Assembly (NCBI GenBank): GCA_034409055.1
Contig: DAOUMU010000451.1
Location: 1 to 14,113, forward strand
Length of the DNA: 14,113 nucleotides
Reading direction: 5' to 3'
Source of the DNA: DAOUMU01 sp034409055
GTDB lineage: Bacteria; Chloroflexota; Anaerolineae; 4572-78; J111
A program made the translations under genes and the position numbers. Below, piece by piece: positions 1-6,393 of the stretch; the first letter of the stretch is position 1; every line of letters starts with the position of its first letter. The notes beneath the pieces were generated by a model, which saw only the letters and a list, made by a program, of their open reading frames with translations, made no database searches and was not told the origin of the DNA.

Positions 1-97
1 TCATTCTGAGCGACCACAGGGAGCGAAGAATCTCCTATTTCGCCTTGAATTTGTCCTCGTTGCTGGAGATTCCTCGTCGCTGCGCTCCTCGGAATGA
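1..97. repeat. Palindromic intergenic repeat element (REP/MITE-like)
   Basis: The first 35 bases and the reverse complement of 65-97 are near-identical arms: both begin TCATTC(T/C)GAG and end GAATCTCC, with a few mismatches and small gaps between. The element is non-coding and about 100 bp long. Its left end coincides with the window edge, so it may extend further. Arms of this kind occur as dispersed repeats in many environmental bacterial genomes; that general statement is from memory. No transposase is nearby. Confidence 0.7.
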
Positions 98-220
98 CAT
101 TTTTAGGCAAATGTCAACAGAACCTAGAGCAAATTTGGATGTACTGATGCTCCGACTTGCCTCGCCCCTACGCTACCCACAAATTTGAAGAGGATACGAC
201 ATAATGTTGCTCTTTCAACG

Positions 221-248
221 TTGTCTCTTTTCTAAATTGTGATATAAT
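221..248 (+). promoter_or_regulatory. Sigma70-type promoter for the GAF-PAS kinase
   Basis: TTGTCT (221-226) and a perfect TATAAT (243-248) are separated by 16 bases. Transcription would start near 255, giving a leader of about 27 bases before the GTG start at 282. The surrounding bases are AT-rich compared with the genes. No operator is obvious. Confidence 0.6.
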
Positions 249-281
249 AAACTTACAATGAGTTAGGTAAATAGTCCTAAT

Positions 282-1808
282 GTGCAGGCCAAAATGGAAG
301 AGCAATCAAAACTGGATTTATTGAATCGGATCAGCGATGAATTAAATAAAGACCTTGATCCTGATAAGATGTTACGGCGCGTGCTTGATTTAACCGTGTC
401 TCACCTTAATGCCAGTACGGGCAGCGTTATGCTGTTTGATCATGAAAATCGCGTGTCTACTTTTATCTTGCAACAAGAAGTGAGTGGTGATCGGGCTGAT
501 CGCATTGTGGGTACGGTTTTAACTGAAGGTTTCGCCGGATGGATGCTCAAGCACGGTAAGGGGGATATTATCGACGACACTTACCAGGATCGCCGCTGGG
601 TTGTGTACGATGACCAGCCCTATGATGTGCGCTCGGTGATTGGTATTCCCCTGCGCCGGCGGCAAAGAATCCTGGGGGTGCTAACGCTGGTTCATGATGA
701 ACCTCACAAATTTAAAGCAGATGATTTGCCCTTGCTCAGCGCCATCGCCGACCAGGCGGCCATTGCTCTGGAAAATGCCCAACTCTATAAACAGACGGAA
801 CAAGAGCGGACCAAACTGTCGGCGATTATTAACAGTACCCAAGATGCTGTCCTGGTGACCACCCCCGAAAATGAAGTACTGCTCCTAAACCCGGCCGCCC
901 AGGAAATGTTGGAATTAAACGGGCAGCCCTGGGCAGGTCATCAACTGTCCGAATTAACGAACAACAGCCAATTGCTAAAACTGATCTCGCCTGGCTCGCG
1001 CACAGCCGGTGAAGTGCCCTTACCCGATGGCCGTACGATGTGGGCCAACATTACCGAGATTCCAGATATGGGCCTGGTCACTGTCCTGCGAGACATTAGC
1101 GTTTATAAGGCGTTGGATAAAATGAAGCGGGATTTTGTGACCGCTTTTACCCACGATCTACGCACGCCCCTGGCCACGGTCAAGGGGTACATTGAACTGG
1201 TGCGAATGGATGGTCCGGTTACTGACCGTCAGGAAGAAGATTTGGAAGGCATTACCCGCGCGGCCAACCTGATGAAATCTTTGCTCGAAGATTTGCTGGA
1301 ATTAAGCAGATTAGAACGGTTGGAGGAACTGACCTACGAGAAAATTCGTCTCGAGAAGTCTGTCCAGGAAAGCGTCAATGCCATGAAACCGCTGGCCAGG
1401 TCAAAGAAAGTGGAACTGGTGCTGGATGATACGGACAAAGATTTGGTCATTGAAGGTAACTCTGTTTTGCTCTCAAGAGCAGTGAGCAATCTACTCGATA
1501 ACGCCATAAAATATACCCCTGAGGGGGGCCAGATTCATATTAAACTTGGCCAAAAGAATGGCCATGCTTTGATATCTGTTGTTGATAACGGACCCGGGAT
1601 TCGGGCCAAAGATTTACCCAGGGTGTTTGAAAAGTTCTATCGAGCCCGGCCTGAGTTGGATGATGTGCCCGGTAGTGGGCTTGGCCTGGCCATTGTTAAG
1701 ACGATTGTTGAACAACATAAGGGTCAGGTCTGGGCCGAAAGCCAACCGGCCGGGGGCAGTACGTTTACTATGGCTCTACCTGTTCTTGAAGATAAAAGCC
1801 AGGCATAG
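282..1808 (+). CDS. Cytosolic GAF-PAS sensor histidine kinase
   Basis: A 508-residue sensor kinase without membrane segments, so it should sense a cytosolic signal. A GAF domain (about 20-165, with the typical GIPL and ADQAAIALENA ends) is followed by a PAS domain (about 178-270), a HisKA dimerisation domain with phospho-acceptor His291 in FTHDLRTPL, and a HATPase domain with N box NLLDNAIKY (403-411), G1 box DNGPG (435-439) and G2 box GSGLGL (464-469). All residues needed for activity are present. No response regulator is adjacent, so it is an orphan here; its partner must be elsewhere. The GTG at 282 and the ATG at 294 are both possible starts; neither has a strong ribosome binding site. 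The last codons and the TAG stop lie inside a palindromic repeat (1798-1819), so the original C-terminus may have been altered. Confidence 0.93.
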   Translation: MQAKMEEQSKLDLLNRISDELNKDLDPDKMLRRVLDLTVSHLNASTGSVMLFDHENRVSTFILQQEVSGDRADRIVGTVLTEGFAGWMLKHGKGDIIDDTYQDRRWVVYDDQPYDVRSVIGIPLRRRQRILGVLTLVHDEPHKFKADDLPLLSAIADQAAIALENAQLYKQTEQERTKLSAIINSTQDAVLVTTPENEVLLLNPAAQEMLELNGQPWAGHQLSELTNNSQLLKLISPGSRTAGEVPLPDGRTMWANITEIPDMGLVTVLRDISVYKALDKMKRDFVTAFTHDLRTPLATVKGYIELVRMDGPVTDRQEEDLEGITRAANLMKSLLEDLLELSRLERLEELTYEKIRLEKSVQESVNAMKPLARSKKVELVLDDTDKDLVIEGNSVLLSRAVSNLLDNAIKYTPEGGQIHIKLGQKNGHALISVVDNGPGIRAKDLPRVFEKFYRARPELDDVPGSGLGLAIVKTIVEQHKGQVWAESQPAGGSTFTMALPVLEDKSQA

Positions 1809-1819
1809 GGATGCCTGGC
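1798..1819. repeat. Hairpin repeat with GGCATAGGGATGCC core
   Basis: A 9-bp perfect stem (GCCAGGCAT / ATGCCTGGC) with loop AGGG. It overlaps the stop codon of the kinase gene. The 14-base core recurs at 13824-13837 and 13902-13915 in front of the metallopeptidase gene, which marks it as a dispersed repeat rather than a local accident. It lacks a following T-run, so it is not a standard terminator. Confidence 0.75.
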
Positions 1820-1835
1820 CTTGTCCATTTCGCTC

Positions 1836-1885
1836 GGCCCGGATTGCCAAATCCGGGCCATAAACCGCTGGATTTGGCAATCCAG
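1836..1885. repeat. Two adjacent, mutually complementary hairpins
   Basis: Hairpin one (1836-1859) has a perfect 10-bp stem GGCCCGGATT / AATCCGGGCC with loop GCCA. Hairpin two (1868-1885) has a 7-bp stem CTGGATT / AATCCAG with loop TGGC. The 14-base core of the first (GGATTGCCAAATCC) is the exact reverse complement of the core of the second, so the two could also pair with each other as one long stem. The pair lies in the 3' region of the kinase transcript. Confidence 0.75.
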
Positions 1886-1932
1886 GGGGAGCAAATGGGA
1901 AAGTTAATTAATTCTCATTCCTAAGCTTTCCG

Positions 1933-1960
1933 CGCCCGCCAATAATCTGGCGGGCGTTTT
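1933..1960 (+). terminator. Rho-independent terminator after the GAF-PAS kinase
   Basis: A perfect 9-bp GC-rich stem CGCCCGCCA / TGGCGGGCG with loop ATAATC, followed by TTTT. The opposite strand has no T-run next to the stem, so it acts on + strand transcripts. It lies about 125 bases past the kinase stop. Confidence 0.8.
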
Positions 1961-1990
1961 GACTCTCTTGAACCTCGGTCGCCGGTTTAA

Positions 1991-2228
1991 GTACATAGAA
2001 CCAGAATCGACAATGAAAAAGTAGCTTCCGGTGAGGCAACCCCATAAAGCATCCAACCACGTAAAACGTAAAGCGTAAACCCACAGGGTCAATGACGTAA
2101 AAGTAAGCCATAGATAAGGCATTACGCTTCACGTTTTACGTCACCTGCCCTGTGGGTTCACGACTTGGCTGGCGACGTCAAGCGGAAGTTACTTTCTCCC
2201 CCGCTGGCAAGCCCAATTCGGGTTTGAT
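1991..2228 (-). repeat. Long copy of a dispersed palindromic repeat
   Basis: About 240 non-coding bases that, read on the minus strand, match in order the element at 12731-12868: a left block (ATCAAACC, GAATT, GGCTTGCCAG, ACTTCCGC, GTCGC, AGCCAA), a shared block GACGTAAAACGTGAAGCGTA, and a right end ATTCTGGTTCTATG. This copy is longer and is itself an imperfect palindrome: CGTAAAACGTAAAGCGTAA at 2060-2078 faces its counterpart near 2120-2140, and ACCCACAGGG at 2079-2088 faces CCCTGTGGGT at 2148-2157. It contains iterated 7-mers of CGTAAAA type (2060-2080 on +; 2120-2140 on -). Together with the hairpins and terminator upstream it fills the gap between the convergent genes at 1808 and 2232. 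Confidence 0.8.
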
Positions 2229-2231
2229 GTA

Positions 2232-3323
2232 CTAAGTATCAACCGGGCTGGTTTCACTGACAGACTCACGGCCGGTTCTAAATTTGTGGGTGGCCTTCAT
2301 CTCCAGTTGCCACAGGAGGTATAAGGCGATGAAAACCAGGGTGGCGGCCACAGCATAAGCTTCAGATAACGAGGCCTGGGTAATGAAGATGGCAGTTAAG
2401 CCCAGAGCGCCGTTAATCAAACTGATGGTCAGGGCCACGGACAGCCCGTTCATCCCCAGCCGGACTAAACGGTGGGTGGTGTGGTCCACACCGCCTCGAA
2501 AAAAAGAAACTCCGCGCCGTGTTCTGGAAATAAATACCAGGATCGTATCAAAAATGGGCACCCCCAAGACAATGATCGGCACCATCCAGGTGATTTGAAT
2601 GTCGTTCGCGGGGATACGAATTTTTATGCCCAAAATGGCTAAAAGATACCCCAGGAATAACGAACCGGCGTCCCCCATGAAGATGGTGCTTTTGGGTAAA
2701 GGCAGGTTGTATCGAGAAAAGCCCAGGCTGGCCCCTAACACGGCCGCAGCCAAAATCGACACCAGTTGTTGGCCGTTTAAGACAGCAATTAACAGGAAAA
2801 TTGCGCTGGTGGTGGCGCTGGTCATAATGGCAATACCGTCGGCATTATCCAGGTAATTAACGGCGTTGGTAATAAATAAAATCCAGCAGATTGTCACCAG
2901 AAAGTTTAGGATGTCGTTCCAGACTCCGTAGAGCAGCGGCAGATCAACTTTTACCCCGGCCAGGTAGACCAGCGTCGCCGGTATGAGTTGCAGCCCCAGT
3001 TTGGCCCAGGCCGGTAAAGCTCGCCGATCATCCCATAAACCGATGGCCGCCATCATCGAAGCGCCCATGACAATACTGAGAAATTCCTGGACTCTAAAGG
3101 GATTACCCACAAAAAATATGGTCAAAACGGTGATGAACAACAGGGCGCTTACGGCGGCGGTGTAAATAGCCAGCCCGCCCATTAAGGCGGTCGGCTCTGA
3201 ATGGGCCCGATCGGCTTTGGGCTGGGCAATAAACCCTGATTTTATAGCCAATCCTCTGATCAGCGGTGTACCGACGCTGCCAAAGAATAAGGCTGTGACA
3301 AAGATCAGCATGATGGTGGTCAT
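2232..3323 (-). CDS. MraY/WecA/TagO-type glycosyl-1-phosphate transferase (glycosyltransferase family 4)
   Basis: A 363-residue polytopic membrane enzyme of the family that transfers a sugar-1-phosphate from a UDP-sugar to undecaprenyl phosphate, the first membrane step in making peptidoglycan, O-antigen, teichoic acid or exopolysaccharide. Family signatures are all present: the cytoplasmic loop QPKADRAHSEPTALMGG (34-50), DDRR (98-101), NAVNYLDNADGI (153-164), FMGDAGS (215-221) and HTTHRLVRLG (281-290). About ten hydrophobic segments are visible. Length is normal. It begins 19 bases after the recombinase-like gene, so the two are probably cotranscribed. The ribosome binding site is weak, in line with translational coupling. 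The HTTHRL loop fits the WecA/TagO side better than peptidoglycan MraY; the exact sugar cannot be told. Confidence 0.92.
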   Translation of the reverse strand: MTTIMLIFVTALFFGSVGTPLIRGLAIKSGFIAQPKADRAHSEPTALMGGLAIYTAAVSALLFITVLTIFFVGNPFRVQEFLSIVMGASMMAAIGLWDDRRALPAWAKLGLQLIPATLVYLAGVKVDLPLLYGVWNDILNFLVTICWILFITNAVNYLDNADGIAIMTSATTSAIFLLIAVLNGQQLVSILAAAVLGASLGFSRYNLPLPKSTIFMGDAGSLFLGYLLAILGIKIRIPANDIQITWMVPIIVLGVPIFDTILVFISRTRRGVSFFRGGVDHTTHRLVRLGMNGLSVALTISLINGALGLTAIFITQASLSEAYAVAATLVFIALYLLWQLEMKATHKFRTGRESVSETSPVDT

Positions 3324-3342
3324 GGCATTGAGGATAACAATT

Positions 3343-4293
3343 TCACAAACCCGGTCCGGCGAGTTTGGCTAATTTTTCTGAGGTTTCTCGCCATGTAATT
3401 TTAGACAGTCCCAGTTTCTTACGCAAATGGTCGGGGTCCATTCCATCCCGATAATCACGGACAGCCGAAGTCCAGCGCAGCATTTCAAAAGAAACCTGCT
3501 CGGGTAAGCCGGCCATCTCCGAAAGATCGGCCAGGACGTATTCCAAATTACGAGGGGTACATTCAAAAAGGTGTTCTTTAGATTGATATTTTTCCAGGTA
3601 TTGGTCGTGAATAGGCAGCAACTCTTTGGCAAAGGCCAACTTACGTTCTTTGTGCTGCATCCGGGGATTACTGTAGCGAATCAGAACCGTTGGCTCTTTA
3701 CCGGAGCGGTCGATATCGCGCAGGGCAATCCCGACACATTCTGACTTTTTAATGCCGGTTTGCAAAATAAGGTGAACCAGAAAATAGGGGCGGGGATCAG
3801 GTTTAGGCCCGTTGAGCTTTTTCTCGGCCGCGTCTAACAGCTTCTCTACCTGATCGTCCGTTAAAAATTGGGGCAGCGGCGCTTTGGCTCTGGCATGAAC
3901 AACGGCCGCCGCTGGATCGTGGGCCAAAACCTTGATGCCGGTGAGCCAGCCGAAAAAGCTTTTAAGCGTTGTCACCCGGCGGGCATATGACTTGGGGCTG
4001 CAAGGCACACCGCGGTAGTGTAACAGCCAGGTCAGAAAATCGTTCAACTCTTTGGTGCCCAACTTGCTAATGACCATACTGCCGCCGAAATATTTTTGCA
4101 ACAGTCGCAAATCTCCAGCGAAGGCCTTAATCGTGTGTTCTGAGAAACCCTGTCGGACCATGTGATCGTAGTAGGCACCGGCGGCCGAGGCTAACGATGA
4201 GTTGGAATCAAGCGACTTAATCTGGGTGATAGGTGGCCCGTATTGTCCTTTGACCCCCCGTTGTGGAAAAAGGGGCATTTGATTGTCTGCCAT
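3343..4293 (-). CDS. Tyrosine-recombinase-like protein lacking catalytic residues
   Basis: A 316-residue protein with the two-domain plan of XerC/XerD integrases: an N-terminal SAM-like core-binding domain (about 34-125, with YYDHMVRQGFSEHTIKAFAGD) and a C-terminal domain (about 140-310). The catalytic set R-K-H-R-H-Y is largely lost: the first Arg is Lys182 (TGIKKSE), box II reads EMLRW (270-274) with Glu for His and only Arg273 kept, the LGH motif is LGL (294-296), and no Tyr follows Tyr281. It probably binds DNA without recombining it; this is inference. The start at 4293 has a strong AAGAGG site 7 bases upstream and lies downstream of a consensus promoter. The frame stays open up to 4524, but that extension runs through the promoter and is not real. 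It leads an apparent operon with the sugar-phosphate transferase. Confidence 0.85.
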   Translation of the reverse strand: MADNQMPLFPQRGVKGQYGPPITQIKSLDSNSSLASAAGAYYDHMVRQGFSEHTIKAFAGDLRLLQKYFGGSMVISKLGTKELNDFLTWLLHYRGVPCSPKSYARRVTTLKSFFGWLTGIKVLAHDPAAAVVHARAKAPLPQFLTDDQVEKLLDAAEKKLNGPKPDPRPYFLVHLILQTGIKKSECVGIALRDIDRSGKEPTVLIRYSNPRMQHKERKLAFAKELLPIHDQYLEKYQSKEHLFECTPRNLEYVLADLSEMAGLPEQVSFEMLRWTSAVRDYRDGMDPDHLRKKLGLSKITWRETSEKLAKLAGPGL

Positions 4294-4342
4294 TGTGTCA
4301 CCTCTTCTCAGAAATCGCTCATTTGTGCGATTGACATAAATA

Positions 4343-4371
4343 ATTATACCGGTTTCTGGCAGGGATGTCAA
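4343..4371 (-). promoter_or_regulatory. Perfect consensus sigma70 promoter
   Basis: On the minus strand TTGACA (4371-4366) and TATAAT (4348-4343) are separated by exactly 17 bases. Transcription would begin near 4336, about 43 bases before the start codon at 4293. Such a perfect match predicts strong constitutive expression unless repressed. Confidence 0.85.
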
Positions 4372-4491
4372 GGTTCTATGCGAAGGCGTTACTTGAGAAA
4401 GCAAAAACAGTGGTCGTTTCTTCAATGGGGTCAATTCTCCACAACTATCCACATCATCTTCACAAATTCTTGATAATTGATTGGTATTCTG

Positions 4492-4524
4492 TTGCCAAAT
4501 TAAAAGATTAAAGCATTTGGGCAA
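4492..4524. promoter_or_regulatory. Inverted repeat ahead of the flavodoxin gene, possible operator
   Basis: TTGCCAAAT (4492-4500) faces ATTTGGGCAA (4515-4524) across 14 bases; the arms match except for one extra base. It sits 31 bases before the start codon of the first gene in the six-gene cluster. It could be an operator for the cluster's response regulator or another protein, or simply an RNA hairpin. No convincing promoter was found for the cluster. Confidence 0.35.
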
Positions 4525-4554
4525 AACAAACCAATCCTGAGGAGAACGTCAAAA

Positions 4555-5241
4555 ATGAGTAAAAGAAATAAAATCTCCCGGCGGAAGTTCCTGATAGGTG
4601 GGGCAAGCCTCATTGGCGTGTCGGCATTGACATGTGTTGGTGGCACAGGATTGGCCATGCAACAACCAGAGGTAAGCTTTCATAACTCAAGTTGCGGCCA
4701 GGCCGACAATACGAACGGTAAAGTTTTGGTTACCTACGCCAGCCAGGCAGGCTCCACCGGGGAAATAGCTGGAGCGATTGGACAAGTGATCTGCGAGACA
4801 GGGACAGCGGTGGACGTGCGTCCGGTACAAACCATCAGTGATCTCACCCCCTATCGAGCCGTCGTCGTCGGCAGTGCCGTCCATTCAAGCGCGTGGATGC
4901 CCGAAGCGGTAACGTTTGTGGAGACACACCGAGATGCGTTGAGCCAGATGCCGGTAGCCTACTTTTTAAGCTGCTTGACCCTGGCCGTGGCTGATCCAGA
5001 CGGCAAACTCCGCTGCAAGGTAGCAAGTTTTCTGGACCCGGTGCGCCAGCAAGTGTCGGAAGTACAACCGGTGGAGGTGGGCCTTTTTGCGGGGAAACTG
5101 GACTTTAGCAAATTACCCTTTGCTTATCGCGTGATATGGCCATTCACAGCAGGTGGACAGGCTACCGAAGGTGACTACCGTGACTGGAAAGCCATTAAAG
5201 CCTGGGCCGGCAATCTACCCCCGGTGTTGTTAAACGCATAG
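4555..5241 (+). CDS. Tat-exported HemG-like flavodoxin domain protein
   Basis: A 228-residue protein that starts with a twin-arginine signal (SRRKFLIGG at 8-16, hydrophobic stretch to about 34), so it is predicted to cross the membrane folded with its cofactor. The rest is a flavodoxin fold of the HemG / Flavodoxin_5 kind: FMN phosphate loop YASQAGSTGEIA (61-72), second flavin loop VVVGSAVHSSAWMP (103-116), a YFLSC strand (136-140), FAGKLDF (178-184) and the terminal GDYRDWKAIKAWA (206-218) that parallels the end of HemG. HemG itself is a cytoplasmic-side menaquinone-linked protoporphyrinogen dehydrogenase, so an exported relative probably has a different role, likely periplasmic electron transfer. 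A GAGGAG site lies 10 bases before ATG. It is the first gene of the cluster and is followed 28 bases later by a small membrane protein. Confidence 0.88.
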   Translation: MSKRNKISRRKFLIGGASLIGVSALTCVGGTGLAMQQPEVSFHNSSCGQADNTNGKVLVTYASQAGSTGEIAGAIGQVICETGTAVDVRPVQTISDLTPYRAVVVGSAVHSSAWMPEAVTFVETHRDALSQMPVAYFLSCLTLAVADPDGKLRCKVASFLDPVRQQVSEVQPVEVGLFAGKLDFSKLPFAYRVIWPFTAGGQATEGDYRDWKAIKAWAGNLPPVLLNA

Positions 5242-5269
5242 GATATTGAGGTGATAGGAGTTGACGACA

Positions 5270-5536
5270 ATGCAAAGCAAGGACCTGGATTACCTGATCA
5301 TCATCATTATGGTTTTGTGCGGCCTTTATGTAGCACTCACCGGATTGGTGATGGACGTATTGGATCTACCTATGCTTGTTTTTCACAATTATGCCGGCTA
5401 CGCCAGCGCGATTCTGGCGGGGGTCCACCTGGTTCGTAATTGGCGAAGAGTCAGATATTTCCTTTGGGAAAGAGTCGGGGCCTCATTTAATCACAGGCAA
5501 ACACATCAGGAAATTCCAACAACCACACAATCCTGA
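5270..5536 (+). CDS. Small two-helix membrane protein, flavinylation-associated cytochrome (DUF4405)-like
   Basis: An 88-residue protein with two membrane helices (about 8-31 and 35-56) and a basic, polar tail. The stretch FHNYAGYASAILAGVHLVRNW (His39 and His53, 13 residues between, then NW) matches the pattern of DUF4405 / flavinylation-associated cytochrome proteins, where such His residues are thought to hold haem b. The family normally has more helices, so this would be a minimal form, perhaps acting as a dimer. Start choice: AGGAG at 5256-5260 is 9 bases from ATG 5270; a TTG at 5261 in frame touches the binding site and is unlikely. It sits between the exported flavoprotein and the ABC ATPase, which suggests it passes electrons between the quinone pool and the flavoprotein. 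Haem binding is inferred. Confidence 0.75.
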   Translation: MQSKDLDYLIIIIMVLCGLYVALTGLVMDVLDLPMLVFHNYAGYASAILAGVHLVRNWRRVRYFLWERVGASFNHRQTHQEIPTTTQS

Positions 5537-5550
5537 AGGGTAGAGACATT

Positions 5551-6393
5551 ATGTTTAATTGCTGGTTCAAAAGAAACCGGGTCACAAATCCGGGCGCAAA
5601 CGGACACAATGGAGTGAGCCAAAAAAATAGCAGCCTGATTGAATTGCATCAAGTTACTAAAAAATACGAGAGCGCTGCCGGTTCATTTACTGCGCTTAAA
5701 GGGATTGATTTGTCCATTGGCCGGGGCGAGTTTGTGGCCGTGGTGGGGAAGTCGGGCAGCGGCAAATCAACGTTGATCAATATGCTGACGGGCATTGACC
5801 GGCCAACAATGGGTACGGTTCGGGTGGATAAAACGGCAGTGCATACCTTGAGCGAAGGGCAAATGGCTGTCTGGCGCGGGCGGCAAGTCGGCATTATCTT
5901 TCAATTCTTTCAATTGCTGCCCACGTTGACCGTCATTGAAAATGTGATGCTACCGATGGATTTTTGCAACATGTACACTTTCCGCCAGCGGGAGACACGG
6001 ACTATGACGCTGCTGGAGCAGGTTGACATGGTTGACCAGGCTTACAAACTCCCCACGGCCATTTCCGGCGGGCAGCAGCAGCGGGTGGCCATTGCCCGCG
6101 CCCTGGCTAACGACCCTCCCATTTTGGTAGCCGACGAGCCAACCGGGAATCTCGACTCGCTTACGGCAAAAGCTATCCTGAAATTGTTCAAACATCTGGT
6201 GAGTGACGGCAAAACAATTATTATGGTCACGCATGATAATGACCTGGCCGAACAAGCCACACGCATCATCACCATTGCCGATGGTCAAATTGTAAAGGAA
6301 CAGAAGAGCAGAGAAACAGGGGAACAAATAAGAAATTTCACTCCTGCACCCCTGCGCCCTCGTCCCCCAGTTCAGGTTGAGAGCATCTCATGA
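5551..6393 (+). CDS. ABC transporter ATP-binding protein (MacB/LolD type)
   Basis: A 280-residue ATPase with every nucleotide-binding motif: Walker A GKSGSGKS (66-73), Q-loop Gln118 in FQFFQLLPTLTV, signature SGGQQQR (172-178), Walker B ILVADE (191-196), D-loop and His228 in MVTHD. The sequence between motifs is typical of the LolD/MacB/FtsE group that powers FtsX-type permeases without transporting substrate through a channel. It carries about 28 extra residues before the domain and a proline-rich tail of about 30. GAAGGG lies 10 bases before ATG. The stop codon overlaps the permease start as ATGA, so the two are translationally coupled. Confidence 0.95.
   Translation: MFNCWFKRNRVTNPGANGHNGVSQKNSSLIELHQVTKKYESAAGSFTALKGIDLSIGRGEFVAVVGKSGSGKSTLINMLTGIDRPTMGTVRVDKTAVHTLSEGQMAVWRGRQVGIIFQFFQLLPTLTVIENVMLPMDFCNMYTFRQRETRTMTLLEQVDMVDQAYKLPTAISGGQQQRVAIARALANDPPILVADEPTGNLDSLTAKAILKLFKHLVSDGKTIIMVTHDNDLAEQATRIITIADGQIVKEQKSRETGEQIRNFTPAPLRPRPPVQVESIS

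Noticed and set aside
1904..2132. Two minus-strand frames of 72 and 74 codons
   Set aside because: They run through the terminator and the palindromic repeat, and have no ribosome binding site.
4331..4349. Plus-strand TTGACA and TTATAC as a promoter for the flavodoxin gene
   Set aside because: The two boxes are only 7 bases apart; the -10-like bases belong to the minus-strand promoter.
4294..4524. N-terminal extension of the recombinase-like reading frame
   Set aside because: It covers the consensus promoter and has no ribosome binding site, while ATG 4293 has a strong one. The extension is therefore upstream of the transcript.
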